This document shows positions 11,775 to 22,650 of a stretch of 64,000 nucleotides of DNA, piece by piece. The notes under the pieces are model-generated. The model saw only the letters and a list, made by a program, of their open reading frames with translations. It was not told where the DNA came from and searched no databases. Numbering within the stretch: the first letter of the stretch is position 1; every line of letters starts with the position of its first letter. A program made the translations under genes and the position numbers. This DNA comes from Antilocapra americana (Eukaryota; Chordata; Mammalia; Artiodactyla; Antilocapridae), in the NCBI GenBank assembly GCA_007570785.1, contig ML664161.1:806060-870059 (forward strand). The letters run 5' to 3'.

Positions 11775-12467
11775 ATGAAAGAAATCAAAGAGGACACAAA
11801 TAGATGGAGAAATATACCGTGTTCTTGGATTGGAAGAATCAATATAGTGAAAATGAATATACTACCCAGAGCGATCTATAGATTCAACGCAATTCCTATC
11901 AAGCTACCAGAGGTCTTTTTCAGAGAATTAGAACAAATAATTTCACAATTTGTATGGAGATACAAAAAACCTCATATAGCCAAAGCAATCTTGAGAAAGA
12001 AGAATGGAATTGGAGGAATCAACCTACCTGACTTAAGGCTATACTACAAATCCACAGTCATCAAGACAGTATGGTACTGGCACAAAGACAGAAATATAGA
12101 TCAGTGGAACAAAATAGAAAGCCCAGAGATAAATCCACACATCTATGGACACCTTACCTTTGACAAAGGAGGCAAAAATATACAATGGAGAAAAGACAAT
12201 CTCTTTAACAAGTGGTGCTGGGAAAACTGGACAGCCACTTGTAAAAGAATGAAACTAGAACACTTTCTAACACCGTACACAAAGATAAACTCAAAATGGA
12301 TCAAAGATCTAAGCATAAGACCAGAAACTATAAAACTCCTAGAGGATAACATAGGCAAAACACTCTCCAACATAAACCAAGGCAGGATCCTCTATGATCC
12401 ACCTCCCAGAATATCGGAAATAAAAGCACGAATAAACAAATGGAACCTAATTAAAATCAAAAGCTTC
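11775..12467 (+). pseudogene. L1 ORF2 internal fragment (inverted 5' segment)
   Basis: An uninterrupted reading frame of about 230 codons encodes the part of L1 ORF2p downstream of the reverse-transcriptase core (thumb and following region). Recognisable motifs are [19 protein letters not shown], and Val-Trp-Tyr-Trp-His-Lys-Asp-Arg-Asn. The endonuclease, RT catalytic residues and C-terminal zinc knuckle are not in this segment. The start methionine at 11775 is internal and not a true initiator. L1 coding stops at 12467; the last codons of the open frame (to 12548) come from flanking genomic DNA. It is not functional. Confidence 0.92.
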
Positions 12468-12481
12468 TACCTTCACTTTTT

Positions 12482-12954
12482 AACTCCTCTTTTCAAAAGA
12501 AAAATATTTCTTCTAACCTCTACTCCACTGAATTATTTTTCTTTCTAATACTCACACATTCCTTGATTTATTTAGTTTCTGCCTTTTCAGTTACAATCAA
12601 ATGTAATCGCCATGAGAAGGAACTTCATATCTGTGCTCTCTGTATCCTCACCTCTCAAAAGATTTTCTTTCACATACTTTCAATGCTTTCTTGCTGAGTG
12701 AATGATCAACTGAATGTACAGTTTATTCTTTTTACCTTGTGGGATAACTGACAATGAGGAACATTCATATAGAGAAGGTTTTCAATATTTATTAGTGACA
12801 CTGCCAGTATCATATGGATAAACTCAAAGTCAGGGAAATCAAGGCAATTGATAATATTCAAACTTCAACTAATTTAATGAGAAATAGTTTAAGAATTCTA
12901 GTATGTTTTCAGAATGACTTTTAAGTTAAATTTTCACTTATGCTTATTGGTTCA
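12482..12954. other. Non-coding DNA
   Basis: Nothing recognised. It lies between the twin-primed L1 and an older L1 tail. Confidence 0.5.
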
Positions 12955-13380
12955 TTTATTGATTTTTTATTTTAAGTATAATTGCTTGGCAATGTTGTGT
13001 TAGTTTCTCCTGTACAACAATGTGAATCAGTTATATGTATACATATATCCCCTCCCTTTTGATATGCCTCCTATCCCCAATCCCACCCCTCTAGAATATC
13101 ACAGAGCACCAAGATGAGCTCCCTGTGCTGTACAGCTGCTTCCCACCAGCTATCTATTTCATGCATGGTATTGTATATGTCAGTCCAACTCTCTAAATTC
13201 ATCCAACCCTCCTCTTTCCTTTCTGTGTTCACAAATCCATCCTCTATATCTACATCTCTATTCTTGCCCTAAAAATAGATTCATCTATACCATTTTTCTA
13301 GATTCCATATATATATATGCATTAATATAAAATATTTGTTTCTCTCTGACATGTCATTCTATGACAGACTCTACTTTTTT
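12955..13380 (-). mobile_element. Old L1 3' UTR fragment, antisense
   Basis: It reads in reverse the older artiodactyl L1 3' end: 'gttgtgttagtttctcctgt', 'tatacatatatcccctccct', 'tagattccatatatatatat' and the truncated 'gacagactcta'. Divergence exceeds that of the four young L1 tails in the window. No target duplication was noticed. Confidence 0.75.
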
Positions 13381-14334
13381 GCTTAATATTGATTTTTCTA
13401 ACATTGTTCATAAAACACATTTCAAATAATTATATAAAGAGACATGTGAAAAATAGAATTAATTTTGATAACATACAAACATTTTTACTATCATCATGGG
13501 TTTCAATAAAGTTTGTCTGTTAATTACTTCAGGTTATATTTGATTATTTTTATTTGAATTTCTAGTTTTGCAAAACTTTGATCAAATTTCTATGACATAA
13601 GCAAATCTTTAAAGAGATAAATTGGAAATAAGTTATATGCTTTATCCAAGTAGAAGTCTGGGATGTGGGAATTACTCTTTTTTATTTCATTGAATTCCTG
13701 AATTGCAATCAGTTTTGACATAATAGCTGTTGGTTGCCCAGATTAAAATGAACCTTTCAGCCAGTTGCTGCAACCAAAGAATCTAAAATATGTTCTATTT
13801 TAGCCTATCAGTTCCATTTTTTCTGCAGCATGTGCTCCCTTTCTGTCTCCGTGACACATTTTGGTAATTTTCATAACCCTTCAAATATTTTCATTATCAG
13901 TATATTTGTTGTGGTGATCTGTGAATAGTGATCTCTGATGTTACTACTGTGACTTGATGAAGACTCAGATGATAACATGTTTTAGCAGTAAAACATTTAA
14001 ATTAAGGTACATGTTTCTTTTTAGATGTAATTCTATTACACACTTAATAGATTATAGTACAGTGTAAATAACCTTTATATGCACTGGGAATCCAAAAAAT
14101 TGTGTGATCCAGTTTATTATTATATTCACTTTAACACAGTGGTTACTGGAAACTGGACTCACAATATTTTGGAGGTATGTCTGAATATTCTTAATTTCCA
14201 TACCAATTCCTGGAAAAGCCTTTTTATACAAAGAATTCAAGGTATGGTTACATCAGATTTTACATCATATTTAATTTGCACTGTTATATATTTATTTCAT
14301 GTTGTCTACATTTTATGCTACCATTAATTATGTG

Positions 14335-14338
<4 letters not shown>
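13381..14338. other. AT-rich non-coding DNA
   Basis: No gene or repeat recognised. The opposing frames at 14052-14327 mirror each other and carry no motif. Confidence 0.5.
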
Positions 14339-14378
<40 letters not shown>

Positions 14379-14400
14379 TATACATACATGCATACACACA
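14339..14400. repeat. (TA)n(CA)n compound microsatellite
   Basis: An alternating TA run passes directly into CA dinucleotides and then irregular 'ca/ta' steps. Simple-sequence DNA, likely length-polymorphic. Confidence 0.97.
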
Positions 14401-14529
14401 TTTTGCACTCTATGTCTTTTTCTTCCTATATTTTTCTTCTTTTTTAAAATAAATATTATTAATCATTCACTCTGTGGGAATTCACTGGTTGAATTTCCTG
14501 AGATCTCTGACTCTAGAGAACTAACATCC

Positions 14530-14752
14530 TAACTGTGCTTGTGCTGTGCTTAGTCACTCAGTTGTATCTGACTTTTTTGTGACCCTAAGGGCTGTGGCCC
14601 ACCAGGATCCTCTGTCCATGGGGATTCTCCAGGCAAGAATACTGGAGTGGGTTGCCATGCCCTCTCCAGGGGATCTTCCCAACCCAAGAGTAGAACCCAG
14701 GTGTCCTGCATTGCAGATGGATTCTTTACTGCCTAAACCACTAGGTAAGCCC
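14530..14752 (-). mobile_element. Bov-tA SINE, antisense
   Basis: Read on the minus strand it starts with the tRNA-derived head ('gggcttacctagtggtttag') and runs into the BovB-derived body ('ctggagaatccccatggaca', 'tcagatacaactgagtgac'). The 7-bp repeat 'aacatcc' flanks it at 14523-14529 and 14753-14759. Bov-tA SINEs have a tRNA-Glu-related promoter head fused to BovB tail sequence and depend on BovB for mobilisation (family knowledge). Confidence 0.93.
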
Positions 14753-14907
14753 AACATCCAAGAGGAGGAGACAGATAATAAATTAATGAATCCATGAATT
14801 TGATCATTACAGATTATGATAAGTTTATGCTGAAAGACTAAGATTTTACTGAGAATATGATATATATTTGAATAGCTAAATATTGACTTCTGATTCCAAT
14901 CTGGCAT

Positions 14908-14948
14908 CAGTTCAGTTCAGTTCAGTCACTCAGTCATGTCTGACTCTG
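14908..14948 (-). mobile_element. 41-bp BovB micro-insertion with 11-bp target duplication
   Basis: Only the terminal BovB 3' sequence is present: a run of 'cagtt' repeats followed by 'cactcagtcatgtctgactc' read antisense. The direct repeat 'caatctggcat' flanks it at 14897-14907 and 14949-14959. This looks like a complete, extremely 5'-truncated retrotransposition event. Confidence 0.88.
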
Positions 14949-14959
14949 CAATCTGGCAT

Positions 14960-15404
14960 GGCATATAAGAAACTTGGAATTCTTCTCTTCTGTATATGGA
15001 AGACAGAAGGTGAATAAAATAAAAATCAACAGCTCTCCTTAGATCCATCAGAGAACTAATGTCTTAAGGCAAACCACTTTCCTTCAAATTGAGGAGACAA
15101 ACAGGTAGATACAGAGAGTACAACTTACTGGAGCAGAAGCTCAGGAGTAGAAAACTCAAAATGAATATTGGGACAGGAAAACCTAAACTATAATTAACAA
15201 ATTGATGTACACTTAATGTGAACAATTTTGAGAGTTAAACATTCTGAGGAGGAAAGTAAATCTTTAGTATGGGTCCACATTTTTTTTTGAGTTTTACCTC
15301 AAGGAACCCTATCAGTTTCTCACAGTGAATGTAGAGCAAATAAATCTCTCATGCTTTTGGCAATACAAAGTTGAAATGAACAATATGATCAATCAACTGA
15401 ATTT
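14960..15404. other. Non-coding DNA
   Basis: Nothing recognised between the BovB micro-insertion and the MLT1 LTR. Confidence 0.5.
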
Positions 15405-15940
15405 ATGGACTAAATGTTTGTGCCCTCCCCTCAAATTAATGTTGAAATTCCTATCCCCAATATGATAGTATTAAGAGGTGGGGCCTTTAGGAAGGGGTTG
15501 ATTAGGTCATGAAGGTAGAACCCTCATGGTTAAGATTTGTTGTTGTTGTTCATTCACTCAGTCATGTCCAACTCTTTGTGATCCCATGTACTGTAGCATG
15601 CCAGGATTCCTTGTCCTTCATTATCTCCTGGAGTTTGCTCAAATTCATATCCATTGAGACGGTGATGCCATGAATAGGATTAGTGCCCTTATTAAAGAGT
15701 TCCAGGGAACTCTCTTGTTCTTCTTCTGACATGTGAGAACAAAATGAGATGACCATTAATAAATTGTGGAGAGGGACCTAACCTCTTTATATCAGCACCC
15801 AATCATCATTAGATCAGTCTCTGACTATGCTGACACCCTGATACCAAACTTCCAGCTTCCATAATTGTAAGAAATAAAATTCTGTTGTTTATAGATCATC
15901 TGGCCTATGGTGTTCTGTTATAGCAGCCTAACACACTGGT
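15405..15940 (+). mobile_element. MLT1-type (ERVL-MaLR) LTR, split by a BovB insertion
   Basis: The left half (15405-15537) contains 'ggactaaatgtttgtgccct', 'aggtggggcctttaggaagg' and 'attaggtcatgaaggtagaa'. The right half (15669-15940) contains 'attagtgcccttattaaaga', 'acatgtgagaacaaaatgag', and the polyadenylation region 'agaaataaaattctgttgtt' followed by 'gttatagcagcctaacacac'. These are classic landmarks of the MLT1A-like LTR in order, in plus orientation. The LTR predates the BovB copy nested in it. Confidence 0.85.
15538..15668 (-). mobile_element. BovB 3' fragment nested in the MLT1 LTR
   Basis: An antisense BovB tail ('cattcactcagtcatgtcca', 'ccttcattatctcctggagt', 'ccattgagacggtgatgcc'). 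The LTR sequence 'catggttaagatt' (15525-15537) is repeated as 'catgaataggatt' (15669-15681), 10 of 13 identical. This is the decayed target duplication and proves nesting. Confidence 0.88.
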
Positions 15941-16520
15941 ACAGCATCTATAGACTTTGCCATCTACCAATGGCAAAATACACATTCTTCTCAAACTCAC
16001 AGGGAACATTAAATTATATAGACCACATTTTGAGACATAAGGCACATTTTAACAAAATTGATAGAATGAAATCATACCAAATATCTTCTCTGACCTCAAT
16101 GGAATTAAACTAGGAACATAAAGATACCTGGGAAATGCCAATATACTTGGAAATTACATAGAATATTTCTAAATAACACACAGGTCAAAGAAATCTCAAA
16201 AGAAATTTAAAATATTTTGAAATAAATAAAAATGGCAATATAACAAAATTTGTGGGATGCAACAAAAGCCATCCTTAAAGAGAAAATTAGAGCATTAACT
16301 GTATATAATTAAAGAAGAAGAAAGATCTACATTTATAATCAAAGCTTTAACCTTATGAAATAAGAAATAGAATAAAAAATTTAGACACAGAGTAAGATGT
16401 AAATAGAAATAAAAATTAGAGCAGGAATCAATGAAACTGAAAATAGGAAAATAATGTGAAAAAAAAGCAAATAATGAGCCCAAAAGCTGGTTCTTTTAAA
16501 ATATGAATATATAGAAAATA
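15941..16520 (+). mobile_element. Ancient L1 ORF2 fragment (endonuclease to RT linker)
   Basis: Plus-strand decayed ORF2. The frame at 15907-16113 includes Phe-Phe-Ser-Asn-Ser-Gln-Gly-Thr and an Asp-His-Ile-Leu-Arg-His-Lys-Ala run typical of the L1 endonuclease C-terminal side. Downstream come 'caaaagccatccttaaagag' and 'aaaagctggttctttt', as in L1 before the RT domain. Many stops, clearly old. Confidence 0.8.
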
Positions 16521-17995
16521 AACCAGTTATGCTGAATGTTATAGAACTATTCTAAGCAGTGTGAACCAGACCTAAACCAATATATAGGAAAGAATTTAGT
16601 GATTTTGAGGAAATAAACAGAAGTTAGTATGACTAGAGTTCTAGATTATGTGGGAGTAAATCAGGAGTTAATTCTTGTACTGCTTTGTAGAGAATAGAAA
16701 AGGGTTTGCATCCATTTTAAGAAAAACACAAAGACCTTTGAAAATTTTAGGAGAAGATAGATGACCTCTACATATTTTAGCAATCATTTTGATGCAGTTG
16801 AGAAAGATTGCAGAAGAATATGTTTGTAAACAACAAAAGCAGTAGTTTAGCTTTTGCAGAAGGTTAGTTTAAAATGATAGTGATTTGGATATTGTAAGGG
16901 CAGCCAAAGTAAAGAGAGACTATTATCTTCAAGATATAATGTCTTGGATATAATGATATATTCAAGATATAATGATATGGAGTATATATTCCTAGAAACA
17001 CACTGCTCAAAGAATTCTTAAACCCTTAATTTGGAGAATAACTATGAAGTTATATTTAAAAAATCCAGGGTATAGTTACATTCCAACCAGCAACATATGG
17101 TCACAATATTTATCTTTTTTTTTTTTTTTAGCTCCGTCGTGCTTCTCTCAAAAACTGGATGACTCTACTTCACATTGCCAGCAGTTAAAGCTGAATGTCT
17201 CTAATCTGAGTGCAGTCCGCCCCCCTTACCATCATGCTGTGCTTTTTCTTTGAGGAATTCGTTCAGAGACCTAGAATTATCCTAGTCAACTTGTGTAATA
17301 ATATAGTGTCACATTTTGTATGCTTTCTAACCAGAGTATATCATTTCAGTTTCATTCAAGCTCTATGAATTTTAGCTCTAGAACAGTTCTTCCTTCATGA
17401 ATGCAAAGTCAAAAATATGGGATTCAGGGAAACTGAAAGAATCATGCCACTGTGAATAGTTGTCTGAGAATGTATATTAATATCCATTTGTTATCTGATA
17501 CAGAAATTTCAGAGGTTTGGACTATCTTAGACAGAAGGTTAAAAATACCAGTATACAAGTCTAATCCTCTATTCCTCCTACATGCTATTATGTTCAGAGC
17601 TGATCTAACTCAAAAATACTAGTTAATTTGAATTTCATAATAATGTAAAAAAAGAGTAGAGAGATTCTCATTATCTCATAATTTATAAAATAATTCTTAT
17701 AAAATTTGCTGTGGATTTATATTGATATACATTTTATTAAAATATCAATATTCCTTATTTTGTCATGATAAATCTAAGTTTTATTTCCAAAAGGAACTAA
17801 ATGAGCCTACAAGTTGGATAATCTATTTTCTTTTCTTGATAGAACAGAAACCTGCTGATTAGGAAAAATAAAACACAATTTCTTTTTTTTTTTTAAACAT
17901 AATTTCTTTATGCCAATGCCCCAGTGTCTAGGTCAGGCTTGGGTAGTAAGAGGAATTCAGTATATTTTGAACAAATGGATAAAAGTATAAATAAA
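16521..17995. other. AT-rich non-coding DNA
   Basis: No gene or family recognised. Poly-T at 17117-17130. A short repeated phrase 'caagatataatg' occurs at about 16930 and 16962. Confidence 0.5.
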
Positions 17996-18458
17996 AGGCT
18001 ATGGTTTTTCCAGTGGTCATGTATGGATGTGAGAGTTGGACAGTGAAGAAGGCTGAGGCACTGAAGAATTGACGCTTTTGAGCTGTGGTGTTGGAGAAGA
18101 CTCTTGAGAGTCCCTTGGACTGCAAGGAGATCCAACCAGTCCATCCTAAAGGAGATCAGTCCTGGGTGTTCATTGGAAGGACTGACACTGAAGCTGAAAC
18201 TCCAATACTTTGGCCACCTTCATGTGAAGAGTTGACTCATTGGAAAAGACCCTAGTGTTGGGAAGGATTGACTGCAGGAGGAAAAGGGGATGACAGAGGA
18301 TGAGATGGCTTAATGGCATCACCGACTAGATGAACATGGGTTTGAATGGACTCTGGGAGTTGGTGATGGACAGGGAGGCCTGGCATGCTGCAATTCATGG
18401 GGTCGCCAAGAGTTGGACACAAATGAGTGACTGAACTGAACTAAACTGAACTGAATGC
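17996..18458 (+). mobile_element. BovB 3' end, 5'-truncated
   Basis: It runs from 'aaggctatggtttttccagt' through 'ttggagaagactcttgagag' and 'actccaatactttggccacc' to the terminal 'gaactgaactaaactgaact'. It encodes the decayed C-terminal BovB protein in plus orientation. Minus-strand frames at 17908-18144 are shadows. Confidence 0.93.
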
Positions 18459-18474
18459 TTTTTTAAGCAGGATT

Positions 18475-18702
18475 GAAGTGAAGTGAAGTGAAGTGAAGTC
18501 ACTAGTTGCGTCCGACTCTCTGCGACCCCATGGACTGTAGCCCACTAGGCTCCTCCGTCCATGGGATTTTCCAGGCAAGAATACTGGAGTGGGTTGCCAT
18601 TTCCTTCTCCAGGAGCTCTTCCCAACCCAGGGATTGAACCTGGGTCTCTGCCATTGTCGGCAGACACTTGCCATACCGTCTGAGCCACCAGGGAAGTCTA
18701 CC
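18475..18702 (-). mobile_element. Bov-tA SINE with (GAAGT)n tail, antisense
   Basis: Minus-strand tRNA head ('agacttccctggtggctcag') and BovB-like body. On the plus strand its 3' end shows a pentanucleotide run of 'gaagt' units. Imperfect target duplication 'aagcaggatt' (18465-18474) and 'aagctggatt' (18703-18712). Confidence 0.93.
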
Positions 18703-18712
18703 AAGCTGGATT

Positions 18713-19014
18713 ATGTAGTTGTTTAAACACGTCCTTTGAAACAAATTATGGTAGAGTTAGCTTGGTATACTAAAACAAGACTTAGCATAGATCTCAATTC
18801 ATACTCAGATCTGCCACAAGAGTCATGTGACTTTGAGAGATTTGAATTCTTTGGGTTTAATTCTTCGTGTACCAAACTGTCATAAGAATATCTAGTTTAT
18901 CTGGTTATTATATGATTTAAGATATTGAACGTAAAGTTACTAGTACATTATATGAAAGAGATGATACAAAATATAATAATTTAGAAAATAACTTTAGCAT
19001 AATATAATGGACTT
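18713..19014. other. Non-coding DNA
   Basis: Nothing recognised. Confidence 0.5.
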
Positions 19015-19895
19015 CTTAACAACATCTTTATTGATATATATAGTTCATCTACCATAAACTCACCTATTTTAAGTATACACTGTTTTTAGTTTATTCACAG
19101 AGTTTCACAGTTCTAATACCACAGTCAATTTTAGAATATTTTATCTACCCCCCACCAAAAAAAAGAAAAAAAAAACACATTAAGATTTATCACACTCTCA
19201 TTGCTCTCCAACCCCTCTCTAACATGGCTGCTCTAAGAAATGATTAATCTGCTTTCTGCCTTTATAGATTTACCTATTCTGTGTGAGCACAAACACACAC
19301 TTGTGTGATATGTGTATTTTGTGACTAACTTCTTTCACTGGACATAAGGGTTTCAAGGTTCATCAAGGTTGTAACTTAAATCAGTACTTCATTATTTTTA
19401 TAGCCCAAAGTTCACCATTTTATGAACATACAACATTTTATTTATCCATTCATCAGTTAATAAATCTTGCAGGTTGATTCCACATTTTTGGTTACTATGA
19501 AAATGTCACTATGAACATTGTGAACATTTTGTGTTGATTATTGTTTCTGTTCTCTTTCGAAATATACTGAATTGTCCAAAAAACTTGTTCAGGTTTTTCT
19601 ATACCATCTTCCAGAAAAGCCAAATAATCCTTTTTACCTATCCAATACCTAACAGCAAAATTTCTGTGTCATGAAATAACTCTGTTTAAGCTTAGATAAA
19701 TTTCCAGACTGTTTTCCAAAGCAGATGAACAGTTTTACATTTCTGCCAGCAGTATATAAGGGTTTGGGGTTCTTTATTTTTCTCATTAACACTTGTTATT
19801 ATATACATTTTTAATTCTAATAGATGTGAAGAGATATCTGATTACAGTTTTTATTTGCATTTCTCTAGTGGCTAATTGCCTACCATTAGATTTTC
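19015..19895 (-). mobile_element. Ancient L1 3' end, antisense, interrupted by a mariner MITE
   Basis: Minus-strand L1 3' UTR and ORF2 end with heavy divergence: 'atcttta ttgatatatatag', 'acttctttcactggacataa', 'tccattcatcagttaataaa', 'ccagactgttttccaaagca' and 'tttgcatttctctagtggct'. The order matches the L1 tail at 1315-2185. Confidence 0.75.
19572..19652. mobile_element. Mariner-type MITE (about 80 bp)
   Basis: 'ttgtccaaaaaacttgttca' followed by 'ggtttttctataccatcttc' and a partly complementary right half ending 'ttacctatccaatac' resembles the short palindromic ruminant mariner elements whose consensus halves pair with each other. It interrupts the L1 tail between two collinear L1 parts, and TA dinucleotides lie at the borders. 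Family placement is from memory. Confidence 0.6.
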
Positions 19896-20713
19896 TTTTT
19901 TTTAAAGTTCTCTTAACTCTTTAAGTTAACTAAGAGTCAACTTCCTCAAACTCTGTTCTAACTAATGTCAATTGCCTCAGGAAAATTTTCATAGTTCTAT
20001 GATAACATGAATGACTCAGGTTGAATATCTACTCTGTGTCTGTAGCTGGGTGGAGAAAATGGTCTCACATACCTTAGCTTTAGCTGTTTATGCTTGGAAT
20101 AGAGCTTCTGGAACACAAAACCCAGCAAGGGGGTGGTGGGTTGGAGTTAGATATGGTTCAAATGCCATGGATTATCATTGTTCTTACATCTGAGGATATC
20201 ATGTACAACATGATGACTTTAAAATAGGAAAAAAAAAAGAAAAAAGTCTGGTATATGAGTATCTCTATTTTTAAACACTTAAAGGTACTTCTTTTCCTTA
20301 TCTATTCCAATAAAATTACATCAAACCATTATCCTCCATCCAGAAATAATCTCTTCCCAACATATTCCTGAGACTAAGTTCTTTTAGACTAGTTCTGCTC
20401 TGATTTATACTAATATTCATTCTGCCATTTTTGGCTAGATGAATTTTAATCACTCTTAATGAAGAAATTCTTGGATAGATAAACTATTTATCACTTTATT
20501 GGAACCAGAAGCCGTGTTCTAAACATCTTGCATGCACAATTGAACTTTGACCATATTTTGACTTGCTTCCTTTAGTTCAAGCTACACTTCTAATCTATTA
20601 TCTATACAGGTAACAAATATAAACATCCATTAAATTCCTCAGGTGCTTAAGTTAGGAATACATGATTTTTCTTAAATATCACCAATAACCTGGCTCATAT
20701 AAAAATTAGTAAC
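19896..20713. other. Non-coding DNA
   Basis: No gene or repeat recognised. The 60-codon frame at 20011-20193 has no motif. Confidence 0.5.
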
Positions 20714-20862
20714 TTGGGAATTCTGTGGTGGTCCAATGGTTAGGGATCCATACTTCTGCTTCAGGGGGCACAGGATTATTCCCTAGTCAGGGAACTAAGA
20801 GCCCATTCTGTTAGCAGTGCTGTATGACCAAATAAATAAATACATTTTTAAAGATTGGTGCC
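20714..20862 (+). mobile_element. CHR-2-type SINE
   Basis: 'gggaattctgtggtggtcca', 'gtcagggaactaagagccca' and a terminal A-rich 'aaataaataaatacattttt' match the cetartiodactyl tRNA-derived CHR-2 family. It is diverged, as expected for an older artiodactyl SINE. Confidence 0.82.
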
Positions 20863-22610
20863 AGAAGGAATTTCCGGTAAAAAAAAAAATATGATAACCT
20901 AGTCTTTTAGGAACCTATCATGACTGATAACCTGGTCTTTTAGGAATTGAATGTGAAGGAAATCCTCAGGGAAAATACCCAGGAAAAAATACCTAGAAAT
21001 GAGATCCTCACAGCCAAAGTCATTCAGTGCCAAGCTACATAATTAGATAATTGGCTGTAGTCATCTTAAAAAAAGTATCAACTGAAAGCAAGGCTTTAGG
21101 GGATTAATCTGACATTGCCATAAACATTATAAAGGAAGTGAAGATTTAAGGACTACAAGTTTAGTGCTTGCATTAAATTTTCATCAGCAATGTGAATAAA
21201 GAAACACAAGCTTGAATCTATCAATTCTCTAGCTCAAAGAAGGGACTGAGAATACGGACTTTCTTGTGAATATTCTAAAAACTTTTCTTTTGAGCTGTAG
21301 TGCTGTGGTAGCCAAAAGCAAATGTTGAGTTTGATCCTTTAGAATGCCTACCTATCAAATATTATTAAAATGTGTAGTTTCATGAGATTCAAGATAAGAG
21401 AATTCTTAAGGAATATTGAGGCTCTGAGAATTTGAAAGTTTTATATAAGAGAATTAAAAAGTCATTGAGTATATGAAAATATTAACTCCCTTTGACTCTC
21501 TGATTTATTCTCTTACTAGAAGATGTTTTAATTGATAAATATGAGAAATGTACCATTCAAAAATAGGGAATCAACTTATCCCTATCTCACATGTTCCCTA
21601 TACTTAGATTTTGTATTTTTCCCCAGACATATAATCAAGTCATTATTCAGCACACACTACATTCATTTGCAAAGTGAAACTTAAAATATGATACACACAC
21701 AATTACAGAATTTTATAAACTATATCAGCAAAAATTTGTAAACTACATAGTAGGAATGGATTCCTAGTGGAATAAACCACACACACATGTAGTTTATTTA
21801 TTTATTATTTTTAAATAGTAAGAGATAATAGCTTACCTTTTATTAAAGAGTAAAACCTAATATATTTCTATGAAGCACAAATACACATGCTTTATATATG
21901 TATGAAGTGTAACAAAACCTAACCAATGAGAAATTAGTTTACAATTCAGCTGTCAATAAATATATGATGCACAAATATTTATTGAACTAAATGTGGTAGT
22001 TGATACAGTTGAAGACTTTTTTATACTTTCCCCAAATGGGCACTCAAGTGATACAAACTAAATGATTTTGAGATTATATTAATTCCTGAAATAACATAGA
22101 GATAAGACTATGAAAATAGGGTTCCTGTAATGGATTTATTTTATGAAATCTTATCATTCAGTTCCTTAAACAGAATTACTAATATTATTCCAAGAGACAT
22201 CCCATTCCCCAAAGCTTGAAAAAATAGTGGTTTTGAAAGCACCTACATCTTTGAAGAGAGTCTTTGGATAGTCTCTGAATACTAGACATACAGGATGGAG
22301 ACATGATATTTGAAATAATCTCTCCGCCTTTTTGTAGTTACAGTAGGATCCCAGTTTACTAAAGATCAAATAGTAGGATTAACAACAGAGGAAATTTATG
22401 GATGATCTGAGGAAGTGACAAGAGAACTAGCATGAGTATCCGCATAGTCTAATAGAGTATTTTTTGAATTATGTAATTAGTCATGAAGTTTTTAGGATCT
22501 AAATAGATGAGTAACTCACCAAGGGCTATCTTAATTTCCACAAGTAAATATTTCTAATTCTGCTAGCATTAAAGATGCATATTTGCACGAACTCTGTTTT
22601 GAGTTCACCC

Positions 22611-22650
22611 ACTTGGAATAACCTCACCGAACTTGGAATAACCTCACCGA
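22611..22650. repeat. Perfect 20-bp tandem duplication
   Basis: The unit 'acttggaataacctcaccga' occurs twice, at 22611-22630 and 22631-22650, with no mismatch. Confidence 0.97.

Larger units (their letters stand above)
10741..12467 (-). mobile_element. Young L1 with 5' inversion (twin-priming product)
   Basis: The left part (10741-11678) is the L1 3' end on the minus strand: tail, 3' UTR, and the ORF2 C-terminus including Asn-Lys-Cys-Trp-Arg-Gly-Cys. At 11678/11679 orientation flips, and 11679-12467 is an upstream ORF2 segment on the plus strand. The insert is bracketed by the 14-bp repeat 'taccttcacttttt' at 10727-10740 and 12468-12481. Compared with the collinear copy at 40158-41434, about 201 bp (equivalent to 40378-40578) are missing between the two segments, as expected for twin priming with a junction deletion. 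Frames are well preserved, so the insertion is fairly young. Confidence 0.93.

Noticed and set aside
14533..14752. tRNA-like head as a tRNA gene
   Set aside because: It is the tRNA-derived promoter part of a Bov-tA SINE, degenerate and fused to BovB sequence. The same holds for the other Bov-tA heads in the window.
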